A stretch of 64,000 bases of DNA, from positions 186,001-250,000 of the forward strand of contig NZ_WNIJ01000002.1 in NCBI RefSeq assembly GCF_009725755.1. Reading direction: 5' to 3'. The translations under genes and the position numbers were made by a program. This document shows positions 37,344 through 45,487 of the stretch, piece after piece; position 1 is the first letter of the stretch, and the number at the start of each line of letters is the position of its first letter. This stretch comes from Bombella sp. ESL0385. GTDB taxonomy: Bacteria > Pseudomonadota > Alphaproteobacteria > Acetobacterales > Acetobacteraceae. Below the pieces are notes generated by a model. It was not told where the DNA came from, made no database searches, and was given only the letters and a program-made list of their open reading frames with translations.

Positions 37344-37370
37344 AAAGACATGTCTAATTTATGCCATAGA
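37344..37370 (+). promoter_or_regulatory. Candidate flgE promoter/operator
   Basis: AAAGACAT (37344 to 37351), 11 bases, then GCCATAGA (37363 to 37370) resembles the sigma-28 layout TAAAGTTT-N11-GCCGATAA, about 38 bases before the flgE ATG. The stretch also contains the perfect palindrome AGACATGTCT (37346 to 37355), so an operator is an equal possibility. Not tested. Confidence 0.4.
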
Positions 37371-37408
37371 ATAACCTTAATTCATGCGTCAGAACCAAGG
37401 ATAGAATC

Positions 37409-39199
37409 ATGTCTGGTGTGTTTAATGCACTCACAACGGCTGTCAGCGGCATCAATGCCCAGTCAGATGCCTTTACCAACCTTAGTAACAACATCGCCAA
37501 CAGCCAGACCGTTGGCTATAAGGCGGACACAACCTCCTTTGCGGATTTCGTAGCAGGGAGCATCACAGGGAACTCCGCTTCCCAAGCGCAATCCAACACA
37601 GTGCAGGCCATCACAGTGCAACATGTTGATAATGCCGGGACGGCGACCAACAGCACCAATGGCATGGCTTTAGATATTTCCGGTAAGGGGATGTTTGTAA
37701 CCTCCAAACCCACCGGGGCAGGCGCAGCAAATGCCGGAGTTACCAATTTCTCCGAGCAAAAATTCTATACGCGCAATGGTGACTTCCAGCAGGATAAAAA
37801 AGGGTATCTTGTTAACCCTGCCGGCTATTATTTAGACGGCTATATGACTGATTCCACTGGCTCGCTCACCAATGTTATCAGCCCACTTAATGTCAGCAAT
37901 GTTGGCTTTAAGCCAACCGCGACAACAACCATGACCCTTAACGCTGCGGTAGGTAAGCTCCCTGCGGACCCCGCCAACTACACACCGCAAAGCTATACAA
38001 CTGCTGCCACCACAACCTATGATGCAAGCTCTAACCCCCATAAAATAGCCATCCAATGGCAGCAAAGCGACACTAACCCACTTGTTTGGAATGTCTCTGC
38101 TTATGATGCAGATGGGACAGGCACCATCGCGCCCAATAATTATCAAGTCACATTCGACCATTCCGGCTCTCTTGCCTCAATTACCGATATGAAAACAGGT
38201 AAAGAGGTTGGCTCATCAACAGTAGGCTCAAAGGCGGAAATCCCCATTACGGCCCACTACGGCAACAATGTGGAACAAACCATCAATCTCGCCCTCGGCA
38301 CCATTGGTGGGACGAGCGGAACCACTATGGTAACAACCAATAACTCCGCCTCTACCAACCAGGCAAACCCGCTTAGCCTCTCTGGCACGACACTATCTAT
38401 GAGCCCGACAACAATCGGGACAACAACCGATAGTATGCAAAGCTATATGAGCTCCCCCCTCATGGTTGCCAGCACAGCTGCCTCCACCACAGGCGGCACA
38501 AACGGGCAAACTAATGCTAGTACCACCTCGCAGGTCCCTGTGGCTGTAAAATGGACGCAAACCTCAGCGTCTCCACAAACATGGTCTGTCCAAGCGGTGG
38601 ACCCTTATGATGCCACCACCACCTCTCCTGTAAAAATGGATCAGGCTCATTCTGTCATCTTCAATAAAGATGGCAGCATCCAAAGCTTTGATGGTCAAGC
38701 TGTCAGCAAAGGCAGCCCCGTTACCACGTCTCTAAGCATCAATGGTACAAATTACACGCTTGACCTCAGCAATGCCTCCCTCACAACTGGGACATCCCTT
38801 GGCGGCGATGCTACTACTCTTACAAATGATAGCATTACCTCTGGCACCTATACCGGTGCCGAGATTGAAAGCGATGGCTCTGTCATGGCGCAATTTGACA
38901 ACGGCTATACGCAGCTTATCGGCAAAGTCGCTTTGACAAACTTTAACAACGTCAATGGCCTTCAAGCCGTAGATGGCCAAGCTTACCTTGCCACATCACG
39001 CTCTGGCACCCCTCAAACGGGCCTTGTCGGTGAGAATGGCACAGGCTCCCTCGCTGTAGGCTTTGTGGAAGCCTCCACAACCAACCTAACAGGCGATCTC
39101 TCCGCCCTCATTGTGGCGCAAGAAGCTTACAGTGCGAACACGAAAATCGTCACAACAGCCGATACATTGCTCCAGCAAACAATCGCTATGAAGCAATAA
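37409..39199 (+). CDS. flgE: Flagellar hook protein FlgE
   Basis: This 596-residue hook subunit starts with the rod/hook signature FNALTTAVSGINAQSDAFTNLSNNIANSQTVGYK and ends with EASTTNLTGDLSALIVAQEAYSANTKIVTTADTLLQQT. The central 400 residues are Thr/Ser-rich and variable, making it longer than the 400-residue E. coli protein. AAGGA lies 8 bases upstream. It forms its own unit with promoter candidate and terminator. The abundance of Ser/Thr would allow O-glycosylation, which is speculative. Confidence 0.95.
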   Translation: MSGVFNALTTAVSGINAQSDAFTNLSNNIANSQTVGYKADTTSFADFVAGSITGNSASQAQSNTVQAITVQHVDNAGTATNSTNGMALDISGKGMFVTSKPTGAGAANAGVTNFSEQKFYTRNGDFQQDKKGYLVNPAGYYLDGYMTDSTGSLTNVISPLNVSNVGFKPTATTTMTLNAAVGKLPADPANYTPQSYTTAATTTYDASSNPHKIAIQWQQSDTNPLVWNVSAYDADGTGTIAPNNYQVTFDHSGSLASITDMKTGKEVGSSTVGSKAEIPITAHYGNNVEQTINLALGTIGGTSGTTMVTTNNSASTNQANPLSLSGTTLSMSPTTIGTTTDSMQSYMSSPLMVASTAASTTGGTNGQTNASTTSQVPVAVKWTQTSASPQTWSVQAVDPYDATTTSPVKMDQAHSVIFNKDGSIQSFDGQAVSKGSPVTTSLSINGTNYTLDLSNASLTTGTSLGGDATTLTNDSITSGTYTGAEIESDGSVMAQFDNGYTQLIGKVALTNFNNVNGLQAVDGQAYLATSRSGTPQTGLVGENGTGSLAVGFVEASTTNLTGDLSALIVAQEAYSANTKIVTTADTLLQQTIAMKQ

Positions 39200-39218
39200 A
39201 CCGTCTCATATAGGCCAT

Positions 39219-39257
39219 AAAAAGGGCGCGGGTGTTTTACCACCTCGCGCCCTTTTT
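39219..39257 (+). terminator. Terminator of flgE, potentially bidirectional
   Basis: AAAGGGCGCG then GGTG pairs with CACC, a one-base bulge and CGCGCCCTTT, closing a short T/A-rich loop, followed by TT. The A run on the left makes it usable by the leftward MucR-like gene region only in read-through, since that gene ends at 39300. Confidence 0.85.
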
Positions 39258-39299
39258 CTTGGCTAGCCAGCACATCTTACTCTCAAGAGGAGGGACCCT

Positions 39300-40010
39300 T
39301 TAGGCCTTGATGTGAGGGTGATTCTTCTTCTTGCGGTCATAATGACCAAGCCCGGTACGAGAAGCCTCTAGCTTCTTCATTGTGGAATAACTCTCACACG
39401 CCATGGGATAATCTGCTGCTAAACCCCAATAAAGGCGATACCCCTCGGGGCTTTGGCGATGTTGCCGCTCAATATGACGTTTGAGCATGCTAAACGCCCC
39501 ACCACAATGCAGACAAATAATTTCATCACGGAAGATAGATTCTTCAGGCGCGCAATAAGGCTCATCGCGGTTTGCAATCCACTGGCCCGGCTTTTCTTTT
39601 ACCTCAGGGGACATACCTTGTACAAAATGGCTCCCCAGAGAGCCCGTAAACCCACGGCCTTGCTGGCTTGCCAATGCCGCCAAACCTGCAAAAGCGTCCC
39701 TACCTTCATTTTTCCCCGTAGGCAGAACGGCCGTCATCTTCTGTGCGAGACGCACAATCTCATCTGATGCGCTCGTCATATCGTGGATAACCCCAAGATC
39801 CACAAGCTCTGAGAGGACATTCAGCACGATGCTTGCCCGCTCTGGGTAATGTTGAGCAAGGCTTAGTAGCGTCTCCGTCATGCCACGCAAATGCTCTGCC
39901 TGACCGACAATATCACTTAATGTTTGAGATGATGAAAACTCCTGCTGGAAGCGTGCAAGAAGTCGCCCAATCCCCTTCTCAATAAAATTACTTGTTGTCT
40001 GCACTGTCAT
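39300..40010 (-). CDS. Ros/MucR-family zinc-finger regulator with long N-terminal extension
   Basis: The C-terminal half of this 236-residue protein is a Ros/MucR DNA-binding domain. The zinc ligands are Cys166, Cys169, His179 and His184 (C-x2-C-x9-H-x4-H, as in Ros), followed by SPEGYRLYWGLAADYPM and the basic tail. MucR proteins silence or tune flagellar, exopolysaccharide and cell-cycle genes in alphaproteobacteria. The usual size is about 145 residues. Here the first 140 residues are an added, apparently helical segment (LARFQQEFSSSQTLSDIVGQ) that I do not recognise. It sits alone between flgE and a small gene in the flagellar locus. Confidence 0.82.
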   Translation of the reverse strand: MTVQTTSNFIEKGIGRLLARFQQEFSSSQTLSDIVGQAEHLRGMTETLLSLAQHYPERASIVLNVLSELVDLGVIHDMTSASDEIVRLAQKMTAVLPTGKNEGRDAFAGLAALASQQGRGFTGSLGSHFVQGMSPEVKEKPGQWIANRDEPYCAPEESIFRDEIICLHCGGAFSMLKRHIERQHRQSPEGYRLYWGLAADYPMACESYSTMKKLEASRTGLGHYDRKKKNHPHIKA

Positions 40011-40230
40011 TTGTCCCCCTCCTATGTCCGACTCTAGCTTAGCCTATCTTACCCGTCTTATTAAAAGATTGTTACAAACCACACGGCAAGTGCTTTTAAT
40101 AACCAGCTCTCACATTTGGTCAATAACTCTCTTTTTAAAAGAACCGTTATAAGATTTTATGAGGAGGACTATACAAATCGAAAAAGACGAAAAAATGGCT
40201 ATTTTTGTCTTTTTCATGGAAATAGCCTTT

Positions 40231-40266
40231 AAAAAAGAAGGCTTGCTGACAGATGCCAACAAGCCT
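40231..40266 (-). terminator. Terminator of the 40299 gene
   Basis: On the minus strand AGGCTTGTTGGC (40266 to 40255) pairs with GTCAGCAAGCCT (40250 to 40239) using two wobbles around the loop ATCT, followed by TCTTTTTT. It starts 33 bases past the stop of the small leftward gene. Confidence 0.8.
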
Positions 40267-40298
40267 CACACGATAACCCAGAGCGTAACGCATGGCTC

Positions 40299-40544
40299 TC
40301 ACGTCATACTATCAATGCTGCACGCCACCATAGCAGCAATCCCCATCCCTATTTCTCGCGATTGCTGATAGATAAGCTTATCCCGCTTATAAGAGGCTGT
40401 ACGAAGTGCCTCACCGCGCTCATCATGCTGCACTTGCGATGACAAAGCCGCCGCCCCTGCGGCAAGCGCGCGCATATCTGTCATGAAATCCTGCAACCGG
40501 TCCCCTACCGCTCCAGAGCAAGACGAAACAACGCTACGCTGCAT
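40299..40544 (-). CDS. Small unrecognised protein in flagellar locus
   Basis: This 81-residue protein has AAGGA 7 bases before its ATG and a strong terminator after its stop, which support it being a real single-gene unit. The sequence is helical (DRLQDFMTDMRALAAGAAAL, then a basic EALRTASYKRDKLIYQQSREIG). It has no signal peptide and I recognise no family. Its leader carries a TTATAC-G-GTATAA dyad. Confidence 0.55.
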   Translation of the reverse strand: MQRSVVSSCSGAVGDRLQDFMTDMRALAAGAAALSSQVQHDERGEALRTASYKRDKLIYQQSREIGMGIAAMVACSIDSMT

Positions 40545-40882
40545 CAGGTAATCCTTCTCAAAACAGTCTCTCTAGCGAGCTTTTGGCCTCTATTGCCTCT
40601 TATACGGTATAAAGACCTAAAAATAATAATTGACCCATTCATCATAAGGCCAGCAAAGCCTATATAGAGAAGGCACATTAAAAAATGATTAAAAATATAG
40701 CTCACGATTAATTTTTAAGATAATAAAAACCTATCTCTCTATAAGATATTCCTTATATATCTCCATTTTCTTCTTAAATTGGAACCCTATTTCCTAACAG
40801 TTAATCTTATATGCCTTATTATATCTCATCCTATACCATTGGAAGGCCTATTACCCTTAACGGGATGTAAAAAGGAGGCGCG
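40545..40882. other. A/T-rich divergent intergenic region
   Basis: These 338 bases separate the leftward 81-residue gene from the rightward proline-rich gene. No credible coding frame is seen. The base composition is strongly A/T compared with the flanks. A dyad TTATAC-G-GTATAA lies at 40600 to 40612, about 56 bases upstream of the leftward gene. The strong AAAGGAGG ribosome site of the rightward gene is at the right end. Promoters for both directions must be here, but none fits a consensus well. Confidence 0.5.
40600..40612. promoter_or_regulatory. Dyad upstream of the 40299 gene
   Basis: TTATAC-G-GTATAA is a 6-bp inverted repeat with a one-base centre, within the A/T-rich gap. It might be an operator or a -10-rich promoter region for the small leftward gene. 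In A/T-rich DNA such dyads also arise by chance. Confidence 0.3.
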
Positions 40883-41293
40883 ATGTCCATATATAAGCTC
40901 ATTCTCCCTGCGGTTTTACTGCTCCCAGCCCTTACCAGTACCGCATCAACCCCAGCCATGGCACAGCATTTTTATGGCGGCAATGCTTATCTTCTACGCC
41001 CACCCCCAGCACCGCCACCAGCTATGAGGGAGTTTACCCATCTACCACCGCCACCGCCGCCGCCGCCCTCCTTCGGCAGCACATGGCAACGGGACGACTA
41101 CCGCCCCCACGAGCAGCCAGCCCCATGGGCAGGACCGCTTTGGGGGTCTTACCGCGACCCACAACTCTCTGTTCAATATGGCTGGAATGCCCCTGCCTTC
41201 ACCCCTTGGGGCAATTACATTACATCCCAAGCCCCTTACCTACCCTCTCCTCCTAGCCGGAGCTGTGTGGACCAAAATTGTACAAGCCCTTAG
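40883..41293 (+). CDS. Secreted proline-rich protein
   Basis: This 136-residue protein has a signal peptide (LILPAVLLLPALTSTASTPAMAQ) and a mature part dominated by proline, including runs of PPPPPPPP and PPAPPPA, with aromatic residues (YGWNAPAFTPWGNYI) and one Cys pair at the end (SCVDQNC). AAAGGAGG lies 5 to 6 bases upstream of the ATG. Extended polyproline may span the periplasm or cell wall. No function is recognised. It is flanked by flagellar genes but not clearly part of an operon. Confidence 0.65.
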   Translation: MSIYKLILPAVLLLPALTSTASTPAMAQHFYGGNAYLLRPPPAPPPAMREFTHLPPPPPPPPSFGSTWQRDDYRPHEQPAPWAGPLWGSYRDPQLSVQYGWNAPAFTPWGNYITSQAPYLPSPPSRSCVDQNCTSP

Positions 41294-41301
41294 CCATAAA
41301 A

Positions 41302-41333
41302 AACGGGTTCCTTCCAGAGGGAACCCGTTCTTA
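41302..41333 (-). terminator. Bidirectional terminator between 40883 gene and flaF
   Basis: AACGGGTTCC (41302 to 41311) pairs perfectly with GGAACCCGTT (41320 to 41329). On the minus strand a T run follows at once (complement of the AAAAAA before 41302), and on the plus strand CTTATT follows. It lies directly against the flaF stop and serves the motB-flaF operon best. Confidence 0.85.
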
Positions 41334-41708
41334 TTAGCCCTCATCTTCCGCAAGAGAGCTTAAACCTTCCAACACATTAGAAGCCGCCTCAATAAGAGGT
41401 GTTAGGCTTAATGTTGGGTCTAACATCGCGCGAATACCATATTTCTGTGCTTGGTCAGCCATCCGGGCAAACAGTAATCTATCTTCTGTTTCCACCATGC
41501 CTGCTTCCACAGCATTCGCCCGTTGGATCAGTGACCAAAGCCGTTGATTCTTCGCAATAGCCTGATTACGCTTAATCACATCGCCCTCATAAGCGACACT
41601 CTCTAACGCGGCTATCAAACGGCGGAAACATTCTGCATCAGCTTCCCTATCAGAGAGAGACTGACTAACAGCACTGCGATAAGCATTCATGGCGTTATGT
41701 TGATACAT
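41334..41708 (-). CDS. flaF: Flagellin synthesis regulator FlaF
   Basis: This 124-residue protein matches FlaF, which with FlbT controls flagellin production and secretion in alphaproteobacteria. Family phrases are AMNAYRSAVSQSLSDREADAECFRRLIAAL and the later NQRLWSLIQRANAV. No flbT or flagellin gene is in the window. It is the last gene of the minus-strand motor/hook operon, ending at a strong terminator. The start may be the ATG at 41708 or at 41690. Confidence 0.85.
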   Translation of the reverse strand: MYQHNAMNAYRSAVSQSLSDREADAECFRRLIAALESVAYEGDVIKRNQAIAKNQRLWSLIQRANAVEAGMVETEDRLLFARMADQAQKYGIRAMLDPTLSLTPLIEAASNVLEGLSSLAEDEG

Positions 41709-41792
41709 AAACGAGCAACCGCCTCCCCTCTATAGTTATGGCTGGGCTTTTCCACGCAGGCAAAGCCCCCATAATCCCATCAATCAGACAAT

Positions 41793-42515
41793 TTAGCTCG
41801 CGGCTTGAATATCAGTCATCGGGACCTCTGCATCCCCCATCATGACATTCATCCCAGAGCTACCTTTCTTCACTGCTGTGACCGTGCCTTTTACTGTGAA
41901 GGGAACGTCAGCCGTATTACCGCGGCTATCAACTGTCTTAACAGCAACGCTATAAGCCCCATCGCTTAGGCTGCTGCCGTTATCATCCTTACCATCCCAG
42001 CTCCAAGACGTCTGGCCGCCTCCTGCTTGCATGACAGCATGACGTACAATCTGGCCGGCACTATTAGCGATGGAAATACCAACCACTTGGCCAGCACCCG
42101 CTTTAAAGGACAAGCCTGCCGAGCCAGATTGCAACGGCAAGGTGGAACCAGATACACTCACCTGACGACCCACAAGGCCTTTATCCTGCGTAAGCTGCCC
42201 TGTCTCATTAAGGGAGATAAGCGTGTTAAGGTTGTTATTCGTCTGGACCTGCTGCTCCACAGCGGAGAATTGAGCCAACTGAGAGGCCATATTCTCGGTA
42301 TTCATCGGGCTGCTAGGGTCCTGATGTTTGAGCTGTGTTGTCAGCAATGTGAGAAAGTTATTCTCATTCTTGGCCATAGAGGCAAAAGCCCCGGCCGTAT
42401 TAGTACTAGAGCTCCCACTCTGCCCCGCTCCAGACAAAGAGGATGCTCCGCTACGCGCAGCACTATCCGCTGCTTGTTGCAAGGCTAAAAGATTATTAGA
42501 CGTTGCGCTAACCAT
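41793..42515 (-). CDS. flgD: Flagellar hook capping protein FlgD
   Basis: This 240-residue scaffold caps the growing hook. The conserved N-terminal segment is NENNFLTLLTTQLKHQDPSSPMNTENMASQLAQFSAVEQ. A Ser/Gly-rich leader precedes it, and the C-terminal Ig-like and tudor-like part includes QTSWSWDGKDDNGSSLSDGAYSV. It lies between fliK and flaF, consistent with the hook role. Confidence 0.93.
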   Translation of the reverse strand: MVSATSNNLLALQQAADSAARSGASSLSGAGQSGSSSTNTAGAFASMAKNENNFLTLLTTQLKHQDPSSPMNTENMASQLAQFSAVEQQVQTNNNLNTLISLNETGQLTQDKGLVGRQVSVSGSTLPLQSGSAGLSFKAGAGQVVGISIANSAGQIVRHAVMQAGGGQTSWSWDGKDDNGSSLSDGAYSVAVKTVDSRGNTADVPFTVKGTVTAVKKGSSGMNVMMGDAEVPMTDIQAAS

Positions 42516-42542
42516 GACGTTTTCCCTCCACTCTAAAACTGA

Positions 42543-44558
42543 TTAGACTGAAATATTCAGCCGGCCCATCCCACCAGATGCGCCCCCTGCCGTCCCGGTA
42601 GGGGTGTATGATGTGTCATCTTGCGGCGATGCCTCGCTCTGTGCAGCGCGCAAAATAGCCCTAGGCTGCCGCGCTGTGTGCTGCTGGCCCGCACCGCCAT
42701 CACCACCTGCCAAAAAGCCACCTGCCTGTTGAAAGGTCGCTTGCCCCTGCTGGTTTTGCCCCTGATGTTGGCCTTGGTTAGGGCTTTGCTGTTGGGGCAT
42801 GTTCTGCTCCCCCCCGTGCGCGCCTTGGCCTGCTTCAGTGGGGAGAACATCAATCTTCATCACCCCTGCATGAAGCCCAACCTCATCAAGCTGACGAGCA
42901 AGGATATGGTGCGTTTTTTGCAACGCATCCGTTGTGCCATCATCCTGACCTTGCAATGCAAGGGAGGAAAGCCCTTCTGGCGAACGATTCAACTGGACAC
43001 GCACGGACGTATCATCAGAGGTCGTGACCGTTATGTTTAATGTCCCCGCCTGCCCGTTAGAGGTGCGAGCAGAAAGCACGCTTGGCGTGGCAAGATTATG
43101 CTGCATAAGAGAGGCTTTAACCTCGCCTCCCGCCTGCTGCGCCTGATGTTGCGGCAAACTATGGGAGGAAGCCACCTCCACCCCCATATTCTGGTCAGCG
43201 TCGTTGCTGCCCTCCATATGTGATGAGACAAGCCCTAAAAAGGAGCCTTCCCCCACATTCAAACCGCTCTTGCCAGCATCATCCCCATGTGTCGCGGCGG
43301 CTATATCCGTCCGCGCGGCTCGCTCTGCTAAATTATGCTCTGATGCACCATCATGTCCCGCTCCACCTTGCTCCCCACCTGAGGATAAAGACTGCCCTCC
43401 CGTCTGGGCCGATGATTTTACAAGCAGGTCGAACAATGTATTGCTCCCCGCATGCGTCTGCTCATCGTGCGTTGCCCCATGTGGGATAACCGAAGATGGT
43501 GAGGATGGCCCCTTCACTGTGGAAGACATCGCCGCCATAGTGGCAGGTTGGAAACTCAAAGCAGTAACGGCTTGTTTCCCATCTTGGGCACCATTCTGCG
43601 CTACCGAGGATACCGCCCCTTGTGATGCAGTAACTGCTTGAGATGATAAACGCACGGAGGCCGCACCCTGCTCCCCTTCGGAAAGAGCATGAGAAAGCCC
43701 TCTCTGCATGTTAAAGCCTTGGGCGAACGCCGCCTCTACGGGCGTTGTCTGCTTCATCGGCTGCGTCATAAATGAGGCTGGGGCTTGCTCGGCCATACCG
43801 TGCTGGGACGATGCCTCACCCACAGAGGCCATAGACGCATCCACGGCCTTAACAGAGGCCTCCTTTTGCGTTTGCCCCTCTAAAACTGCAAACCGCGCTA
43901 AGGATGACGCCGCATCACGCCCCGCAACGCCTATAGAAGCCTGCCCTGCCAGTGAAGCACTCGCTGAGGAGGGCCCCTCTATTGCGGTAGAATGATGCGT
44001 TGTAAAAAGTCCCGCTATGGATAACGCTGCTTGAAGATCTACGGCAGTCTGCGCTGATGAAGATTGATGCGCTTTGGAGGGGTCATCATCTTGCTCTGCC
44101 TTCTGCCGCGCCTCCGCTGCTTCCTGCGGTGTGAGCGTCTCATCCTTAGCCGCTACAGCCTCTTGTGAAGGGTGCGTCCGCCCCTTATCAACCAGCTTAT
44201 CCTCTGAATAAACTGTCTGCTCCGGCCCATCCTGCCTTCGAGCTGCCTGTTGTGCTCCTTCTGAGGGAGTATCTCCCTGCTCTGAAGCTGTTTGCTGCTC
44301 TGTCTGGCCCTGCGCCTCTGTTTGTACCCCAGTGTCCTGCTGCCCTATATTCGTCTTATTCCCTTCTTGCGAAGAAGGATCTTGCGCGGCATGATCCTGC
44401 GCTGCCAATATAGCGGCAAATTGTTTACGCCCCGCTTTAGAGGGAATAGAGATATTGGGCTTAACACCCCCCCCTTGTGTGGCCTTACTCCCTCCCTGTG
44501 AGGCAAGACTGGGGTTAATATCCGCTAAATCCATAGTCGTGAGAGACGGCAAAGACAT
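42543..44558 (-). CDS. fliK: Flagellar hook-length control protein FliK
   Basis: This 671-residue protein is long and Gln/Ser/Ala-rich, as FliK rulers often are. The C-terminal globular part (about 500 to 600) has the FliK core: LNITVTTSDDTSVRVQLNRSPEG followed by ARQLDEVGLHAGVMKIDVLP. The Gln-rich tail (QQQSPNQGQHQGQNQQGQ) is disordered. The ATG overlaps the motA stop as TAATG and flgD follows. The length would set hook length if it works as a molecular ruler. Confidence 0.88.
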   Translation of the reverse strand: MSLPSLTTMDLADINPSLASQGGSKATQGGGVKPNISIPSKAGRKQFAAILAAQDHAAQDPSSQEGNKTNIGQQDTGVQTEAQGQTEQQTASEQGDTPSEGAQQAARRQDGPEQTVYSEDKLVDKGRTHPSQEAVAAKDETLTPQEAAEARQKAEQDDDPSKAHQSSSAQTAVDLQAALSIAGLFTTHHSTAIEGPSSASASLAGQASIGVAGRDAASSLARFAVLEGQTQKEASVKAVDASMASVGEASSQHGMAEQAPASFMTQPMKQTTPVEAAFAQGFNMQRGLSHALSEGEQGAASVRLSSQAVTASQGAVSSVAQNGAQDGKQAVTALSFQPATMAAMSSTVKGPSSPSSVIPHGATHDEQTHAGSNTLFDLLVKSSAQTGGQSLSSGGEQGGAGHDGASEHNLAERAARTDIAAATHGDDAGKSGLNVGEGSFLGLVSSHMEGSNDADQNMGVEVASSHSLPQHQAQQAGGEVKASLMQHNLATPSVLSARTSNGQAGTLNITVTTSDDTSVRVQLNRSPEGLSSLALQGQDDGTTDALQKTHHILARQLDEVGLHAGVMKIDVLPTEAGQGAHGGEQNMPQQQSPNQGQHQGQNQQGQATFQQAGGFLAGGDGGAGQQHTARQPRAILRAAQSEASPQDDTSYTPTGTAGGASGGMGRLNISV

Positions 44559-45418
44559 TAGACTAACTCTGTCAGCATAGTATCGACTTCTGCAAAGCCG
44601 GGCATGAGTTCTTCTGGGATAGCCTTACGGCCAATCTCAATGCAGACTTGTGGCGGCTGGCCTTGTACAAAGGCCACTAACACCGTGCGGATAATGTCGT
44701 AATAATGGTTATCCATTTTCACGACTGATTGCATACGCGACGCTAAAGGACTGACCACACCATAAGCCAACAACACACCAAGGAAGGTCCCAACCAAGGC
44801 CCCAGCAATCATCTCCCCCAACACAGCGGGAGGCTTACTAATCGCCGCCATTGTTTTCACCACCCCTAGCACCGCAGCCACAATCCCCAAAGCGGGCAAC
44901 GCATCAGAAATGGAGGTAAAGGACTCAGCAATATGGAGGTCCTCATGCAGATTTTTCTTTAATTCCCGCCCCATAATTTCATCAAGCTGATGGCTCTCAT
45001 CAAGATTCATACTAATTAACCGCAAATAATCGCAGATTAAATCGCATGCCTTTTCATCAGCTTTAATCATCGGAGCTGTAGCAAAGATGCTGCTTTCCTC
45101 TGGGCTTTCAAAGTCATTTTCCAGAGAGGCAATGCCTTTCATATTCGCTTGCTTCAATAGCCGATACAGCAGAGCCAGCAGATCTAAATAATTCTGCCGC
45201 CCATATCGTGGCCCTTTAATGACCAGCATCAGATAGCCAAAAACGGACTTCACCGCCTCCATACTGTTGCTCATGATGAACACACCAATGGCCGCACCGA
45301 GGATTGTCAAAAGCTCAAAAGGCATAGAGGCCAGCAAAGGGGCCAAAGCCCCCCCGGAGGCGGCAAACGAGCCAAACACGCATAAGAGTGCAAAAATCAG
45401 CCCACCAATATACAGCAT
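44558..45418 (-). CDS. motA: Flagellar motor stator protein MotA
   Basis: This 286-residue stator subunit conducts protons with MotB. Four hydrophobic segments are present. MotA-type residues include the cytoplasmic charged loop GRELKKNLHEDLHIAESFTSISDALPALGIVAAVLGVVKTM, then GALVGTFLGVLLAYGVVSPLA. The length matches the family. It lies after motB, the reverse of the usual motA-motB order. Confidence 0.95.
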   Translation of the reverse strand: MLYIGGLIFALLCVFGSFAASGGALAPLLASMPFELLTILGAAIGVFIMSNSMEAVKSVFGYLMLVIKGPRYGRQNYLDLLALLYRLLKQANMKGIASLENDFESPEESSIFATAPMIKADEKACDLICDYLRLISMNLDESHQLDEIMGRELKKNLHEDLHIAESFTSISDALPALGIVAAVLGVVKTMAAISKPPAVLGEMIAGALVGTFLGVLLAYGVVSPLASRMQSVVKMDNHYYDIIRTVLVAFVQGQPPQVCIEIGRKAIPEELMPGFAEVDTMLTELV

Positions 45419-45487
45419 CTTAGCCTTCCTCTCTCAAAACTCGTCCTAATACCGCCCCTCTATGGGCTATTTTACGCGCCCCTCTGC

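Noticed and set aside
41041-41070. CCACCGCCACCGCC tract resembling a microsatellite
   Set aside because: It encodes the polyproline run in frame and varies in its codons, so it is not an independent repeat.
43204-43641. Open frame of 145 codons on the plus strand inside fliK
   Set aside because: It is a shadow of the biased codon composition of fliK, lacks a ribosome site and overlaps a well-supported gene completely.
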